DNA of 25,025 nucleotides, taken from contig JAEYVE010000212.1 of NCBI GenBank assembly GCA_023432025.1, positions 1 to 25,025 on the forward strand, read 5' to 3'. The DNA comes from Pseudomonadota bacterium (GTDB lineage: Bacteria > Myxococcota_A > Polyangia > Polyangiales > Polyangiaceae). Shown here one piece after another: positions 17,960 through 25,025 of the stretch. A program made the translations under genes and the position numbers. The notes beneath the pieces were generated by a model. The model did no database searches. It was not told where the DNA came from and saw only the letters and a list, made by a program, of their open reading frames with translations. Each line of letters opens with the position of its first letter. Positions within the stretch are counted from its first letter, which is position 1.

Positions 17960-19071
17960 GAGCGGTTCATTGGCGTAAAGACGCGACGCGTCGGGGTACG
18001 GCGCTGTTCTTGGCCGTCGCCATGGGGTTGCCAGCGGTCGCGCTCCCGCGCGCTGCGCGCGCGGAGGGCCGTCTCATGACGGACCTCGAGGGGGACTCGC
18101 GCGCGGAAGCGAGCGCAGTGGAAACGCCGTGGAGCAACGGGGTGACTCCGGAGCGCCAAGAGGCGGCGCGGAAGCGCTTCGAGGAGGGAAACTCGCACCT
18201 CAAGGAGTCCCTGTTCAAGTTGGCCGCGGAAAAGTACCGCCTGGCGCTCGCGGACTGGGACCATCCGGGGATCCACTTCAATCTGGCGCTGGCGCTGCTC
18301 GGTCTCGATCAGCCGGTGGCCGTGTACGAGCACCTGAACAAGGCGCTCGCCTACGGTCCCGCTCCGCTCGACGAGGAAAAGGTGGAGCGCGCCAAGAGTT
18401 ACCTCGTGCTCATCGAGCAACAGATCGCTCACGTCGTGGTGCGCTGTGACGAGCCGGGCGCCGTGGTGCGCATGGACGGTCAGGTGCTGCTCCGCGCGCC
18501 GGGACAGTTCGAAGGCTGGGTGCGCGCGGGCGAGCACGTTTGGTCGGCGACGAAGCCGGGCTACGAGGTGACGCAGAAAACCCTCGTGCTCCGGCCCAAG
18601 GAGCACGCAGAGGTGGCGCTGCGCATCTACACCGAGGAAGAGCTCACCACCTCGCGGCGGCGCTGGAGCGCCTGGGTGCCCACGGTGCCTATCGTCGCCG
18701 GCGCTCTGCTCGCGGGCGGCGGTGTGGCCGCGCAGCTGATGTCGCAGCGCAAAATGAACCAATTCGAGTCCGAGCTCGACAGTCGTTGCGGCTTTTCGTC
18801 CAACCAGCGCAGCTGCGCCCCCACGGCCGACCTGAACCAGCTGAAGGACGACTCCGAAACGTATCAGGTGCTCTCGTTGACGGGGCTCGTCGCCGGTGGG
18901 GTCACGCTCGCCACGGGGCTCGTGCTGCTCTCTCTGAACCGGCGCACGAACTTTCGCCTCACCCCCGAGGAGCTCGAGGAAGAGCGGCGCGCGGCGGCGC
19001 GCACGACGACCGCCGTCGTTCCCTTGATTGCCCCCGGAACGATCGGTGTGGCGGCCTCGGGCAACCTTTGA
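17956..19071 (+). CDS. Exported TPR/PEGA-domain protein
   Basis: The 371-residue product has a signal peptide with an Ala-x-Ala site (ARA-EG near residues 35-37). A TPR-like helical region follows at about 65-150 (ARKRFEEGNSHLKESLFKLA..., HFNLALALLGLDQP), then a PEGA-like beta domain at about 155-220 (VVVRCDEPGAVVRMDGQ ... GEHVWSATKPGYE). Two hydrophobic helices lie near 235-257 and 299-325. Such proteins are common partners of Ser/Thr kinases in myxobacteria and are thought to work in the cell envelope. The GTG start at 17956 overlaps the kinase stop as GTGA, with a strong GGAGG at 17944-17948 spaced 7 bases, so it is translationally coupled to the kinase. It may form a signalling pair with the kinase's extracytoplasmic coiled coil; that is inference. 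Domain calls rest on pattern, not on a search. Confidence 0.75.
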
Positions 19072-19101
19072 GCGAGCCTCTCTCTTTCAAGCAGACGCTT
19101 C

Positions 19102-21252
19102 ATGTCGACTCGAACTTCTTCGGTTTCGCGCTCGCTTCAGGTGGGGCTCTCCGTCGTGCTCACGACGCTCGCTTTCTTCGCGCCGGGGTGCCGGACGACT
19201 GACGCGGTGTCGTGCGGAGACGAGGAGTTTTGTCCGGCGGACAGCGTGTGCACCCCCTCTCAAGATCCGCCGGTGTGCGTGCCGGCGCGCGGCTGCGGCA
19301 ACGGCGTGCTCGACGAAGCCGACGGCGAGGAGTGCGACGACGGCAACATCGTCGACGACGACGGCTGCAACTCGACGTGCAAGTCCGACGAAACGTGCGG
19401 CAATCGCTTCGTGGACTCCCACCTGAAGAAGAACCCGGAGGAGTGCGACGACGGCCGCGCAACGCGAAACTGCAACGCGGACTGCACCCTGTCCGAGTGC
19501 GGCGACGGCAAGGTGAACAAGGCCGCCGGCGAGGTGTGTGACGACGGCGGCACCGAGCCCGGCGACGGCTGCGACGCGGCGTGTCAGTCGGAGGAGTGCG
19601 GTAACGGCGTCTTGGAAGAGGCGTTCGGCGAAGAGTGCGACGACGGCAACGACGACAACGACGACGGCTGTTCCGCCAACTGCAAGCTCGAGTCGTGCGG
19701 CAACGGCAAGCGTGACCCCGGCGAGCAGTGTGACGACGGCAACGACGACAACGAAGACTCCTGCGTGATCGTCGGCAAGGACGAGTGCTTCACGGCGTAC
19801 TGCGGTGACGGCTTCGTGTGGAGCAAAAACGGCGGAAAGGAGGAGTGCGACGACGGCGGCCAAAGCGCGATCTGCAACTCGAACTGCACGCGCTCCCGGT
19901 GTGGCGACGGCATCGTCAACGCTCAGGCAGGCGAAGCCTGTGACACGAAGGGGCAAACCGCCGCCTGCAACGCGAACTGCACGATTGCGGTGTGCGGAGA
20001 CGGCGTGGTCAATGCGGCGCTCGGTGAGGAGTGCGACGATGGCGGCGAGAGCGCCACGTGCAACGCAAACTGCACGTGGGGATCTTGCGGAGACGGTGTC
20101 CTGAATCGCACCGCCTCGGAAGTCTGCGACGACGGCGGCGAGACGACCACGTGCGACTCCGACTGCAGCCCTGCGCTCTGCGGGGACGGCACGAGGAACC
20201 GGCGGCGCGGCGAGGTATGCGACGGCGGAGGCGAAACGGCCAGCTGTGACGTGGACTGCACGGACGTCCGCTGCGGAGACGGTACACGCAATCAGACGGC
20301 CGGCGAGGAGTGCGACACGGGCGGTGAGTCCGTCGGCTGCAACGCGGACTGCACCTTTGCCACGTGCGGCGACACGAAGGTCAACGAGGCCCGCGGCGAA
20401 CAGTGTGACACGGGTGGAGACTCCGACACTTGCAACGCGGATTGCACCCAAGCCGCCTGCGGCGACGGCAAGCTCAACGCTGCCTTCGTGGTCGATCTCA
20501 TGGAATCCTCGGCCACCTTGACGGGCAAGCAGTGCGACCCGAACACGGGCACGACCGGCAACCGCAAACGCGCGAGGCAAGACAGCGCGACCTGCAATGT
20601 CGACTGCAGCGCGCCCCGCTGCGGCGATGGTCACGTCAACGCAGCGGCCGGCGAAGAATGCGACCCGGACTACCAGGAGAGCGGCTCGCCCCCGAACACG
20701 GAGGATTGCGATAGGGATTGCACGCGGCCAGCTTGCGGAGACGGCCTCGTCAACGAAGAGTTTCCCATTCGGCTCATGCACCGGGATGGGTTCTTTCCAA
20801 GGGAACAGTGCGATCCGGGGACGGGCATCACGTCGGACGATCAACGCGCCGAACGAGACACCGACGGCTGCGACCACGACTGCAGCACGGTGCGGTGCGG
20901 GGATGCGTACATCAACACGACGGCGGGCGAAGAGTGCGAGCACGAATACCGGACCGGTGGCACGCCCGATTGGACGTCGGAGTGCTACGCAGACTGCAGA
21001 ATCCCGCGCTGTGGGGATGGCATCGTCTACAGGTACGTTCGAAATGGCTCGACCGTGAACGAAGCGTGTGATCCCGGCACGGGCACGACCTCGGACCGTG
21101 GTCGTGCAGCGGCTGACCATCGTGATTGCGATAGCAACTGCACGGAGGCACGCTGTGGCGACGGAGACCTGAACCGCGAGAGGGGCGAAACGTGTGACGA
21201 TGGGAACAACACGGCCGGAGATGGGTGCGATGCGAGCTGCCAGGTCGAGTGA
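19102..21252 (+). CDS. Large Cys-rich repeat lipoprotein candidate (Myxococcus cysteine-rich / DUF4215-like)
   Basis: The 716-residue product has an N-terminal hydrophobic segment ending APGC (Cys30), a weak lipobox, so it is probably exported and perhaps lipid-anchored. The rest is about 18 units of the pattern C-G-[DN]-G ... [GE]-E-x-C-D-[DT]-G ... C-[ND]-x-[DN]-C. Units of about 27 residues are regular in the middle; some later units (around residues 455-680) carry longer inserts with a DPGTGTTSD or similar motif. This is the myxobacterial Cys-rich repeat (DUF4215-like), thought to make disulfide-bonded, possibly Ca-binding extracellular rods. No enzyme domain is seen. It starts 30 bases after the PEGA gene, so cotranscription is likely, though no good ribosome-binding site is visible. 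High Asp/Gly/Cys content makes both complementary-strand frames open; those are not genes. Confidence 0.82.
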   Translation: MSTRTSSVSRSLQVGLSVVLTTLAFFAPGCRTTDAVSCGDEEFCPADSVCTPSQDPPVCVPARGCGNGVLDEADGEECDDGNIVDDDGCNSTCKSDETCGNRFVDSHLKKNPEECDDGRATRNCNADCTLSECGDGKVNKAAGEVCDDGGTEPGDGCDAACQSEECGNGVLEEAFGEECDDGNDDNDDGCSANCKLESCGNGKRDPGEQCDDGNDDNEDSCVIVGKDECFTAYCGDGFVWSKNGGKEECDDGGQSAICNSNCTRSRCGDGIVNAQAGEACDTKGQTAACNANCTIAVCGDGVVNAALGEECDDGGESATCNANCTWGSCGDGVLNRTASEVCDDGGETTTCDSDCSPALCGDGTRNRRRGEVCDGGGETASCDVDCTDVRCGDGTRNQTAGEECDTGGESVGCNADCTFATCGDTKVNEARGEQCDTGGDSDTCNADCTQAACGDGKLNAAFVVDLMESSATLTGKQCDPNTGTTGNRKRARQDSATCNVDCSAPRCGDGHVNAAAGEECDPDYQESGSPPNTEDCDRDCTRPACGDGLVNEEFPIRLMHRDGFFPREQCDPGTGITSDDQRAERDTDGCDHDCSTVRCGDAYINTTAGEECEHEYRTGGTPDWTSECYADCRIPRCGDGIVYRYVRNGSTVNEACDPGTGTTSDRGRAAADHRDCDSNCTEARCGDGDLNRERGETCDDGNNTAGDGCDASCQVE

Positions 21253-21268
21253 GCGCTGTCGCAGGGAA

Positions 21269-21304
21269 GCGCTGGCGGTCCGGGGAGCGCTGGTGGTCCG
21301 GGGA
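21269..21304 (+). repeat. 18-base tandem duplication at the start of the second Cys-rich gene
   Basis: Two adjacent 18-base units (21269-21286 and 21287-21304) differ at one base (C at 21276, T at 21294). The unit ends with GGGGA. In the second copy the change turns a GCG codon into GTG (21293-21295), 5 bases after a GGGGAG (21282-21287) that spans the end of the first copy, so the duplication may have made a ribosome-binding site and start codon. Confidence 0.65.
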
Positions 21305-22078
21305 GCATGGGCGGTTCTCGTCGTTTCGGGGCTGCTTTTCTCCGCGGGAGCGTGCGAGTCGTCGTCGTCCCCGGCCACAGCGGGCCATGGGGATGCCGGC
21401 GCGAGCGGAGCGAGCGGGGCGCCGCATTCCGGGGGCACCGGGTCTGGCTCGGGAGGGAAGTCTCCGAGCGGCGGAGCCGGCGGCGGCTCCGGTGGAACGA
21501 ACACATCGGGCGCCGGAGGTGGAGCGGACGCCGAGTGCGGCAACGGGCGGGTCGAAGATGGTGAAGCTTGCGACGACGGGAAGGAGACTTCCAGGTGTAA
21601 CGCCAACTGCACCCGCTCGGAGTGTGGAGACGGCGTCCACAACCCCGCCGCGAACGAGGAGTGCGACGACGGAGGCGAGTCGGCGAGGTGCAATGCCGAC
21701 TGCACCGTGGCCAGCTGCGGTGATGAAAAGGTGAACGCTGCTGCCGGCGAAGAGTGTGACGGTGAGTTTCGGGTGTTCGCTCAGGGGCGCTTTTGGGACA
21801 TTACCAAGAACTACTGCCCAGAGTGCAAGTTGAACGTTTGCGGGGACGGCGTGCGGCTCGAGCCGGTTTGCGAGCTCGAATTCGTGGAATGCGGAACGAT
21901 ATCGTTCGAGGTGTGTGACACGGGAGGGGACTCGCAGACGTGTAACTTCGATTGCACGAACGCTCGCTGCGGCGACGGGTATACGAACGAGGCGCGCGGC
22001 GAGCAGTGTGACGACGGAGGCAGAGTGTCGGGCGATGGCTGTGACAGCAGCTGCCAGCTCGAGCCCACGCTGCCTTGA
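21293..22078 (+). CDS. Short Cys-rich repeat lipoprotein candidate, paralogue of the preceding gene
   Basis: The product has a signal peptide ending SAGAC (Cys21 from this start), then a Gly/Ser/Ala-rich linker of about 60 residues typical of polyangial surface lipoproteins. About five Cys-rich repeats of the same type as the gene before it follow (C-G-N-G-R-V-E-D onward); one repeat is enlarged by an aromatic insert (FAQGRFWDITKNYCPECK) and another by a VCELEFVECG stretch. GTG 21293 is preferred because it gives a normal-length signal peptide and has GGGGAG 5 bases upstream. Starts further upstream (ATG 21230, GTG 21194) overlap the previous gene and give an unusually long leader, but cannot be ruled out. 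The two genes probably arose by duplication and are cotranscribed. The function is not known; a cell-surface or extracellular role is inferred from repeats and signal peptide. Confidence 0.75.
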   Translation: MVRGAWAVLVVSGLLFSAGACESSSSPATAGHGDAGASGASGAPHSGGTGSGSGGKSPSGGAGGGSGGTNTSGAGGGADAECGNGRVEDGEACDDGKETSRCNANCTRSECGDGVHNPAANEECDDGGESARCNADCTVASCGDEKVNAAAGEECDGEFRVFAQGRFWDITKNYCPECKLNVCGDGVRLEPVCELEFVECGTISFEVCDTGGDSQTCNFDCTNARCGDGYTNEARGEQCDDGGRVSGDGCDSSCQLEPTLP

Positions 22079-22095
22079 GGCTCGAAGGAGCAAGG

Positions 22096-22128
22096 ACGTT
22101 TCGCGTCGACGTTTCACCTCAACGTTTC
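22096..22128 (+). repeat. Three ACGTTTC direct repeats with exact 13-base period
   Basis: ACGTTTC occurs at 22096-22102, 22109-22115 and 22122-22128, each copy starting 13 bases after the last, with unrelated 6-base spacers. The second and third are also preceded by TCG or TCA. The array begins 18 bases after the Cys-rich gene's stop and lies about 280 bases before the Rhs start. Evenly spaced short direct repeats can be operator arrays or replication/recombination sites; which one applies here is unknown. Confidence 0.6.
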
Positions 22129-22129
22129 G

Positions 22130-22219
22130 GGAGTGGATTAGAGCCGAGGCGCTGACGCCGGAGGTCTTCAGCTTGGACCACTTGATGCTGTCGATGGCTT
22201 CGAGGAGGTCGGAGATCAT
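22130..22219 (-). pseudogene. Possible fragment of a lost gene, unrecognised
   Basis: Read on the minus strand from ATG 22219, 30 codons give MISDLLEAIDSIKWSKLKTS followed by GVSASALIHS, a balanced, helix-like peptide. Third positions are G or C in 27 of 30 codons, as in real genes of this window. Codon character changes on both sides, no ribosome-binding site is seen, and the frame then runs into the antisense of the Cys-rich gene. I do not recognise the family. It may be a remnant of a mobile element or of another gene; chance is also possible. Confidence 0.25.
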
Positions 22220-22408
22220 GCCTTCTGCTGAGCGCTCTCCAAGCGGAGCGTGCCATGGTCGGCCCGACGCCGGGACGGGTCGGTGGGCCGAACCGTGGGG
22301 GAGGCCGAGGCCAGGTCGACGGGGCCGAGCAATGCACCAGTGCTTCAGCCGTTGGGAGACCGATGTTATGGGGAAGGATCCGCAGTCTCGTCTGGGAGGT
22401 GACTCGAC

Positions 22409-23587
22409 ATGCCTCGTTCCGCACCCGCGCCCAACATGATCGCCATCCCCGGGATGAATCCGGGCAACATCGTGGCCGGCGGGGGCGGTGACGCTGGCGG
22501 CGGCGGGGCCGGTAGCGGGAAAAAAGGCAAAGGAAAGGCGGGGGCCAAGGCCAGCAAGTCGAAGAAGGACGCCGAAGGAGGAGGCAAGGACAGCAAGGCG
22601 TGCGGCAATGGCTCGCCCGGCGGCTGCAACAACTGCGGCACGCGCATGGCCGGAGGAGATCCGGTAGATTTCAGCTCTGGCGCGACCTTCACGCAGCCGG
22701 TCGCGGACCTGAGCCTCCCGGGGCCGCGCCCCTTCGAGTTTGCTCGTTCTTACGACTCGACCTCGGCGTCGCTCGACTTGGGGCTCGGGTTCGGGTGGTC
22801 GCACAGCTTGGCTTGGCGTCTGGTGGAGACGCGGACCCAACTCGAGGCCTACGACGAGCACGGCGGCCTTCGCACGTACCCGCGGCTCGAGTCAGGGCAG
22901 CGCATCGAGGTTCCAGACGGCTCGCGACTCTCGCGAGAGCCGGACGGACGTTATTGTTTGGAGGAGGACGACGAGATCCGTCGTTGGTTCGAGCCCTCCA
23001 CGACGGAAGGAGTCTTTCGGCTCGTCGCTGTCGTCGATCGAAACGGAAACACCATCCAGCTCCATTACGACCGGGGTCTTCTCGTCTCGGTGACCGACAG
23101 CGGTGGTCGGAGCATTTCGTTCTCTCACCACACGAGCGGCCGCATCGCGCGCGTTGCGGTGCACGACGCGCCGTTGCCGGGCCAGCTGACGACCGTCGCC
23201 AGCTACACCTACGACGCCGATGGCAACCTGATTCGGGTGACGGACGCCGAGGGGCATTCGACGAACTTCACGTACGACGAACAGCACCTCCTCACGTCGC
23301 TCACCGAGCCGGGCGCACCCACGTTCTACTTCATTTACGACCACCATCAGCGGTGCATCGAGACGTGGGGAGCGTATCCGGACGGGAGCGTGCCGGGCCT
23401 TTCCCCGTACGTCTCCGACAAGCTGGCAAACGGCAAGCCGGCGCGCGGCATTCTCCACGTTCAGCTCGACTTCGTGGACGACGAGTACAGGGAGGCCGCG
23501 GACAGCGCGACCATTCATCGCATCTTCTTGAACGAAGACGGACAGGTCGAGAAGGCCGGCTCCGGAGAGAGCCTGGCGACGCGTTGA
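22409..23587 (+). CDS. Rhs/YD-repeat protein with DUF6531, N-terminal part (frame-shifted gene)
   Basis: This is the first 392 residues of an Rhs protein. It starts with a PRSAPAPNMIAIPGMNPGN motif and a Gly/Lys-rich linker. A Cys cluster (ACGNGSPGGCNNCG) follows, then a DUF6531 domain from about residue 82 (GDPVDFSSGATF ... LPGPRPFEFARSYDS), and YD repeats from about residue 212 (NGNTIQLHYDRG, YTYDADGNLIRVTD, NFTYDEQHLL). Such N-termini are linked to T6SS delivery, the YD repeats forming a shell around a C-terminal toxin. ATG 22409 has GGAGG 9 bases upstream. The frame stops at 23585-23587 in the middle of a repeat; the YD sequence continues in the +1 frame. The break is real in this sequence, so the gene is either a pseudogene, a recoded gene, or a sequencing error. 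The VgrG neighbours support a T6SS cargo role. Confidence 0.8.
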   Translation: MPRSAPAPNMIAIPGMNPGNIVAGGGGDAGGGGAGSGKKGKGKAGAKASKSKKDAEGGGKDSKACGNGSPGGCNNCGTRMAGGDPVDFSSGATFTQPVADLSLPGPRPFEFARSYDSTSASLDLGLGFGWSHSLAWRLVETRTQLEAYDEHGGLRTYPRLESGQRIEVPDGSRLSREPDGRYCLEEDDEIRRWFEPSTTEGVFRLVAVVDRNGNTIQLHYDRGLLVSVTDSGGRSISFSHHTSGRIARVAVHDAPLPGQLTTVASYTYDADGNLIRVTDAEGHSTNFTYDEQHLLTSLTEPGAPTFYFIYDHHQRCIETWGAYPDGSVPGLSPYVSDKLANGKPARGILHVQLDFVDDEYREAADSATIHRIFLNEDGQVEKAGSGESLATR

Positions 23588-25025
23588 GTACGACGACTTC
23601 GGCAATCTGCTCGGGCACTCGGACTTGCGGGGAGGCATCACGACGTACGAGCGGGATCGCTTCGGGCGGGTGCTCGTCGAGGTCGATCCGCTCGGCAACC
23701 GAACCGTCACCGAGCGCGACGAGCGAGGCCGCGCCGTTCGCATTTCGGACTCGCTCGGCCTCATCCTCGACGCGCATCGCGACCTGCTCGGAAACCTCGT
23801 GGAGCTCCGCCAGTCCGAAGTGGAGCACACGCTCTTCGTGCGCGACTCGCGGGGACTCGTAACCGAGCTCGTGCGTCCGGACGGCACGCGCGCGTGGCGC
23901 GAGTACGACGCCGCCGGGAATCTCTCGCGCCTCGTGGAGGCAGACGGCTCGGTGTGGGAATTTTCGCATGACGGCTTCGGCAACGTCGTCCGCGTCGTCA
24001 CGCCGAATCGGGACGTCATCGAGCACGTCTACGATCTCCGCGGGCTCCGTCTCCGTACCAGGCAAAGGGACGGTGGGGTGTGGTACTTCACCTGGACCGG
24101 ACAGCGCGACCTCGCCAGCTTCGTCGACCCCGACGGCAACCGCACGCGCATCGAGTACAACGGGATGCACAGCATGACTCGCATCGAGCACCCGGACGGG
24201 AGCTCGCTGAGCTACGAATACGATCGCCAAGAGAACCTCGTCGCCGTCTTGAACGAGCTCGGTGAACGAAGAAACGTGCAACGCGACGCGGACAGCTACG
24301 CCGTCGGCGTGGACTCGTTCGATGGTCGTCCGGAACGCTACACCCTGAACGCCGCCGGTGATCTGATGGAGCGCGTCGACGCCGAGGGCGGCACGACGAA
24401 GTTCACCCGCAACATCGCGGGGCAAACCACGGACGTGGAGTATCCGGACGGCTCGACCGTTCACTTCGAATACGATTTGCGGGGGCGACTCTTGCGCACG
24501 TGGGGCACCGGCGCCTTGCCCTGGGAGACGCGCTTCGACCTGAGCTCAGGGGGGCTGCCGCTGCGCGAAACGCAGACGGTGGACGGTGTGTCGCACGTCA
24601 TCGAGCGCGTCTTCGATCCCATGCGAAGGCGCGTGGAGACGCGCTCCTCGTTCGGGCTCGACGTTCGCATTCAGCGCGACGTGATGGGTCGCGCTGCACG
24701 CATGTGGTTGAGCGGTGAGGCGACGGTGGAGTTCGCCTACGACGCCATGGGGCACGAGCTCCGCCGTGTCCTCAGCGGTGAGGCCTTCGTCGACAGCCTG
24801 TGGGATCCCATGGGTCGCCTGGTTCGACGCACGGTCGTCAACCCCAAGCTGGAAGCCAAGGTGAGCGCGGGGCCCGATTGGGTTGGAGAGCAGCCGCCCG
24901 GCGCCATCGTCTGCAAGGCCTTTCAACATGGGCCGTCGGGGGACCTTCTCAAGCGTTGGGATTCGGACGCAGCGCCCCGCTCGTACCGCTACGATGCTCG
25001 CCACCGGCTGCTCTCGGTCTTGGCG
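23583..25025 (+). CDS. Rhs/YD-repeat protein, continuation in the +1 frame (partial, runs off window)
   Basis: From VEYDDFGNLLGHSD (23583 onward) the frame is open for 481 codons to the right edge and encodes classic YD repeats: ITTYERDRFGRVLVEVDPLGN, WREYDAAGNLSRLVEADGS, YDRQENLVAVLNELGE, HFEYDLRGRLLRTWG, FAYDAMGHELRRVLSG and YRYDARHRLLSV (some given in part). It has no start codon with a ribosome-binding site of its own and fits directly onto the preceding repeat array, so it is the rest of the same gene. In this frame a TGA at 23529-23531 precedes it, so the shift must lie between 23532 and 23587. The conserved Rhs core end (DPxGxx / PxxxxDPxG) and the toxin domain would be beyond the window. 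A toxin can therefore not be named. Confidence 0.75.

Larger units (their letters stand above)
22079..22408. other. 330-bp gap before the Rhs gene, with direct repeats and a possible gene relic
   Basis: This non-coding stretch contains three ACGTTTC repeats (22096-22128), and on the minus strand a 30-codon piece (22219 down to 22130) that reads like real protein. The remainder holds no motif I recognise, except the Rhs ribosome-binding site at its right end (GGAGG, 22395-22399). No terminator hairpin with a U-tract follows the Cys-rich gene. Confidence 0.5.

Noticed and set aside
19290..21250. Regular repeat of about 80 bases, at first glance like a CRISPR array
   Set aside because: The repeats are degenerate, in frame, and encode the Cys-rich protein units; there are no conserved direct repeats with unique spacers and no cas genes.
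19087..22861. Very long open frames on the minus strand opposite the Cys-rich genes (872 and 649 codons)
   Set aside because: They are the antisense of Asp/Gly/Cys-rich repeats, whose codons rarely give stops on the other strand. The predicted proteins are monotonous Val/Ala/Arg sequences with no domain, start site or ribosome-binding site.
23577..23590. Programmed +1 frameshift of the prfB type in the Rhs gene
   Set aside because: The site is CGT-TGA-G; the P-site tRNA could not pair well after a +1 slip and there is no Shine-Dalgarno-like element at the prfB distance. A sequence error or mutation is more likely.

Overview
The window reads as chromosomal DNA from a high-GC myxobacterium, most likely of the Polyangia/Sorangium side of the Myxococcota. 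The grounds are GC-rich third codon positions, a eukaryote-like Ser/Thr kinase fused to a STAND ATPase, a PEGA/TPR partner protein, Gly/Ser-rich lipoproteins with the 'Myxococcus cysteine-rich' (DUF4215-like) repeat, and an Rhs protein with a myxobacterial type of N-terminus. I saw no tRNA, rRNA, CRISPR array, insertion sequence or clear rho-independent terminator.

Layout. (1) Positions 1-4031, minus strand: the right end of a type VI secretion system (T6SS) structural operon, read clpV (tssH) > tssJ > tssK. The genes are joined by 4-base GTGA and ATGA overlaps and tssK runs off the left edge. (2) 4249-6367, plus strand: a divergent FHA-domain protein of the TagH/ImpI type, then an exported PAP2-like protein whose third catalytic motif looks degraded. 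(3) 6548-11025, minus strand: two VgrG spike genes overlapping by 4 bases. (4) 11206-14539, plus strand: a divergent third VgrG with a long Ala-rich insertion in its C-terminal repeat region, overlapping a small DUF6484-like gene. (5) 14828-19071, plus strand: a kinase-STAND-transmembrane-coiled-coil protein, coupled by a 4-base overlap to an exported TPR/PEGA protein. (6) 19102-22078, plus strand: two Cys-rich repeat lipoprotein candidates with about 18 and 5 repeats. (7) 22409-25025, plus strand: a DUF6531/Rhs YD-repeat gene interrupted by an apparent +1 frameshift near 23,580 and running off the right edge.

How the genes may work together (inference from families): TssK, TssJ and ClpV are baseplate, outer-membrane and sheath-recycling parts. 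The three VgrGs are alternative spike tips, the DUF6484-like protein is probably a spike accessory, and the Rhs protein is the most likely effector or cargo. The kinase plus the FHA protein recall the PpkA-Fha threonine-phosphorylation switch known from Pseudomonas T6SS. Here the kinase carries a STAND ATPase module and a membrane anchor, and is cotranscribed with a PEGA protein that could sense the envelope. The remaining core genes (tssA, B, C, E, F, G, L, M, hcp) are not in the window and probably lie beyond the left edge.

The most noteworthy signals beyond the genes are: three ACGTTTC repeats at exact 13-base spacing upstream of the Rhs gene; a perfect 12-bp hairpin inside tssJ that encodes a Cys-rich loop; a 15-base palindrome and a sigma-54-like site upstream of the kinase; an 18-base tandem duplication that appears to have created a start codon; and a short relic-like reading frame on the minus strand at 22130-22219.
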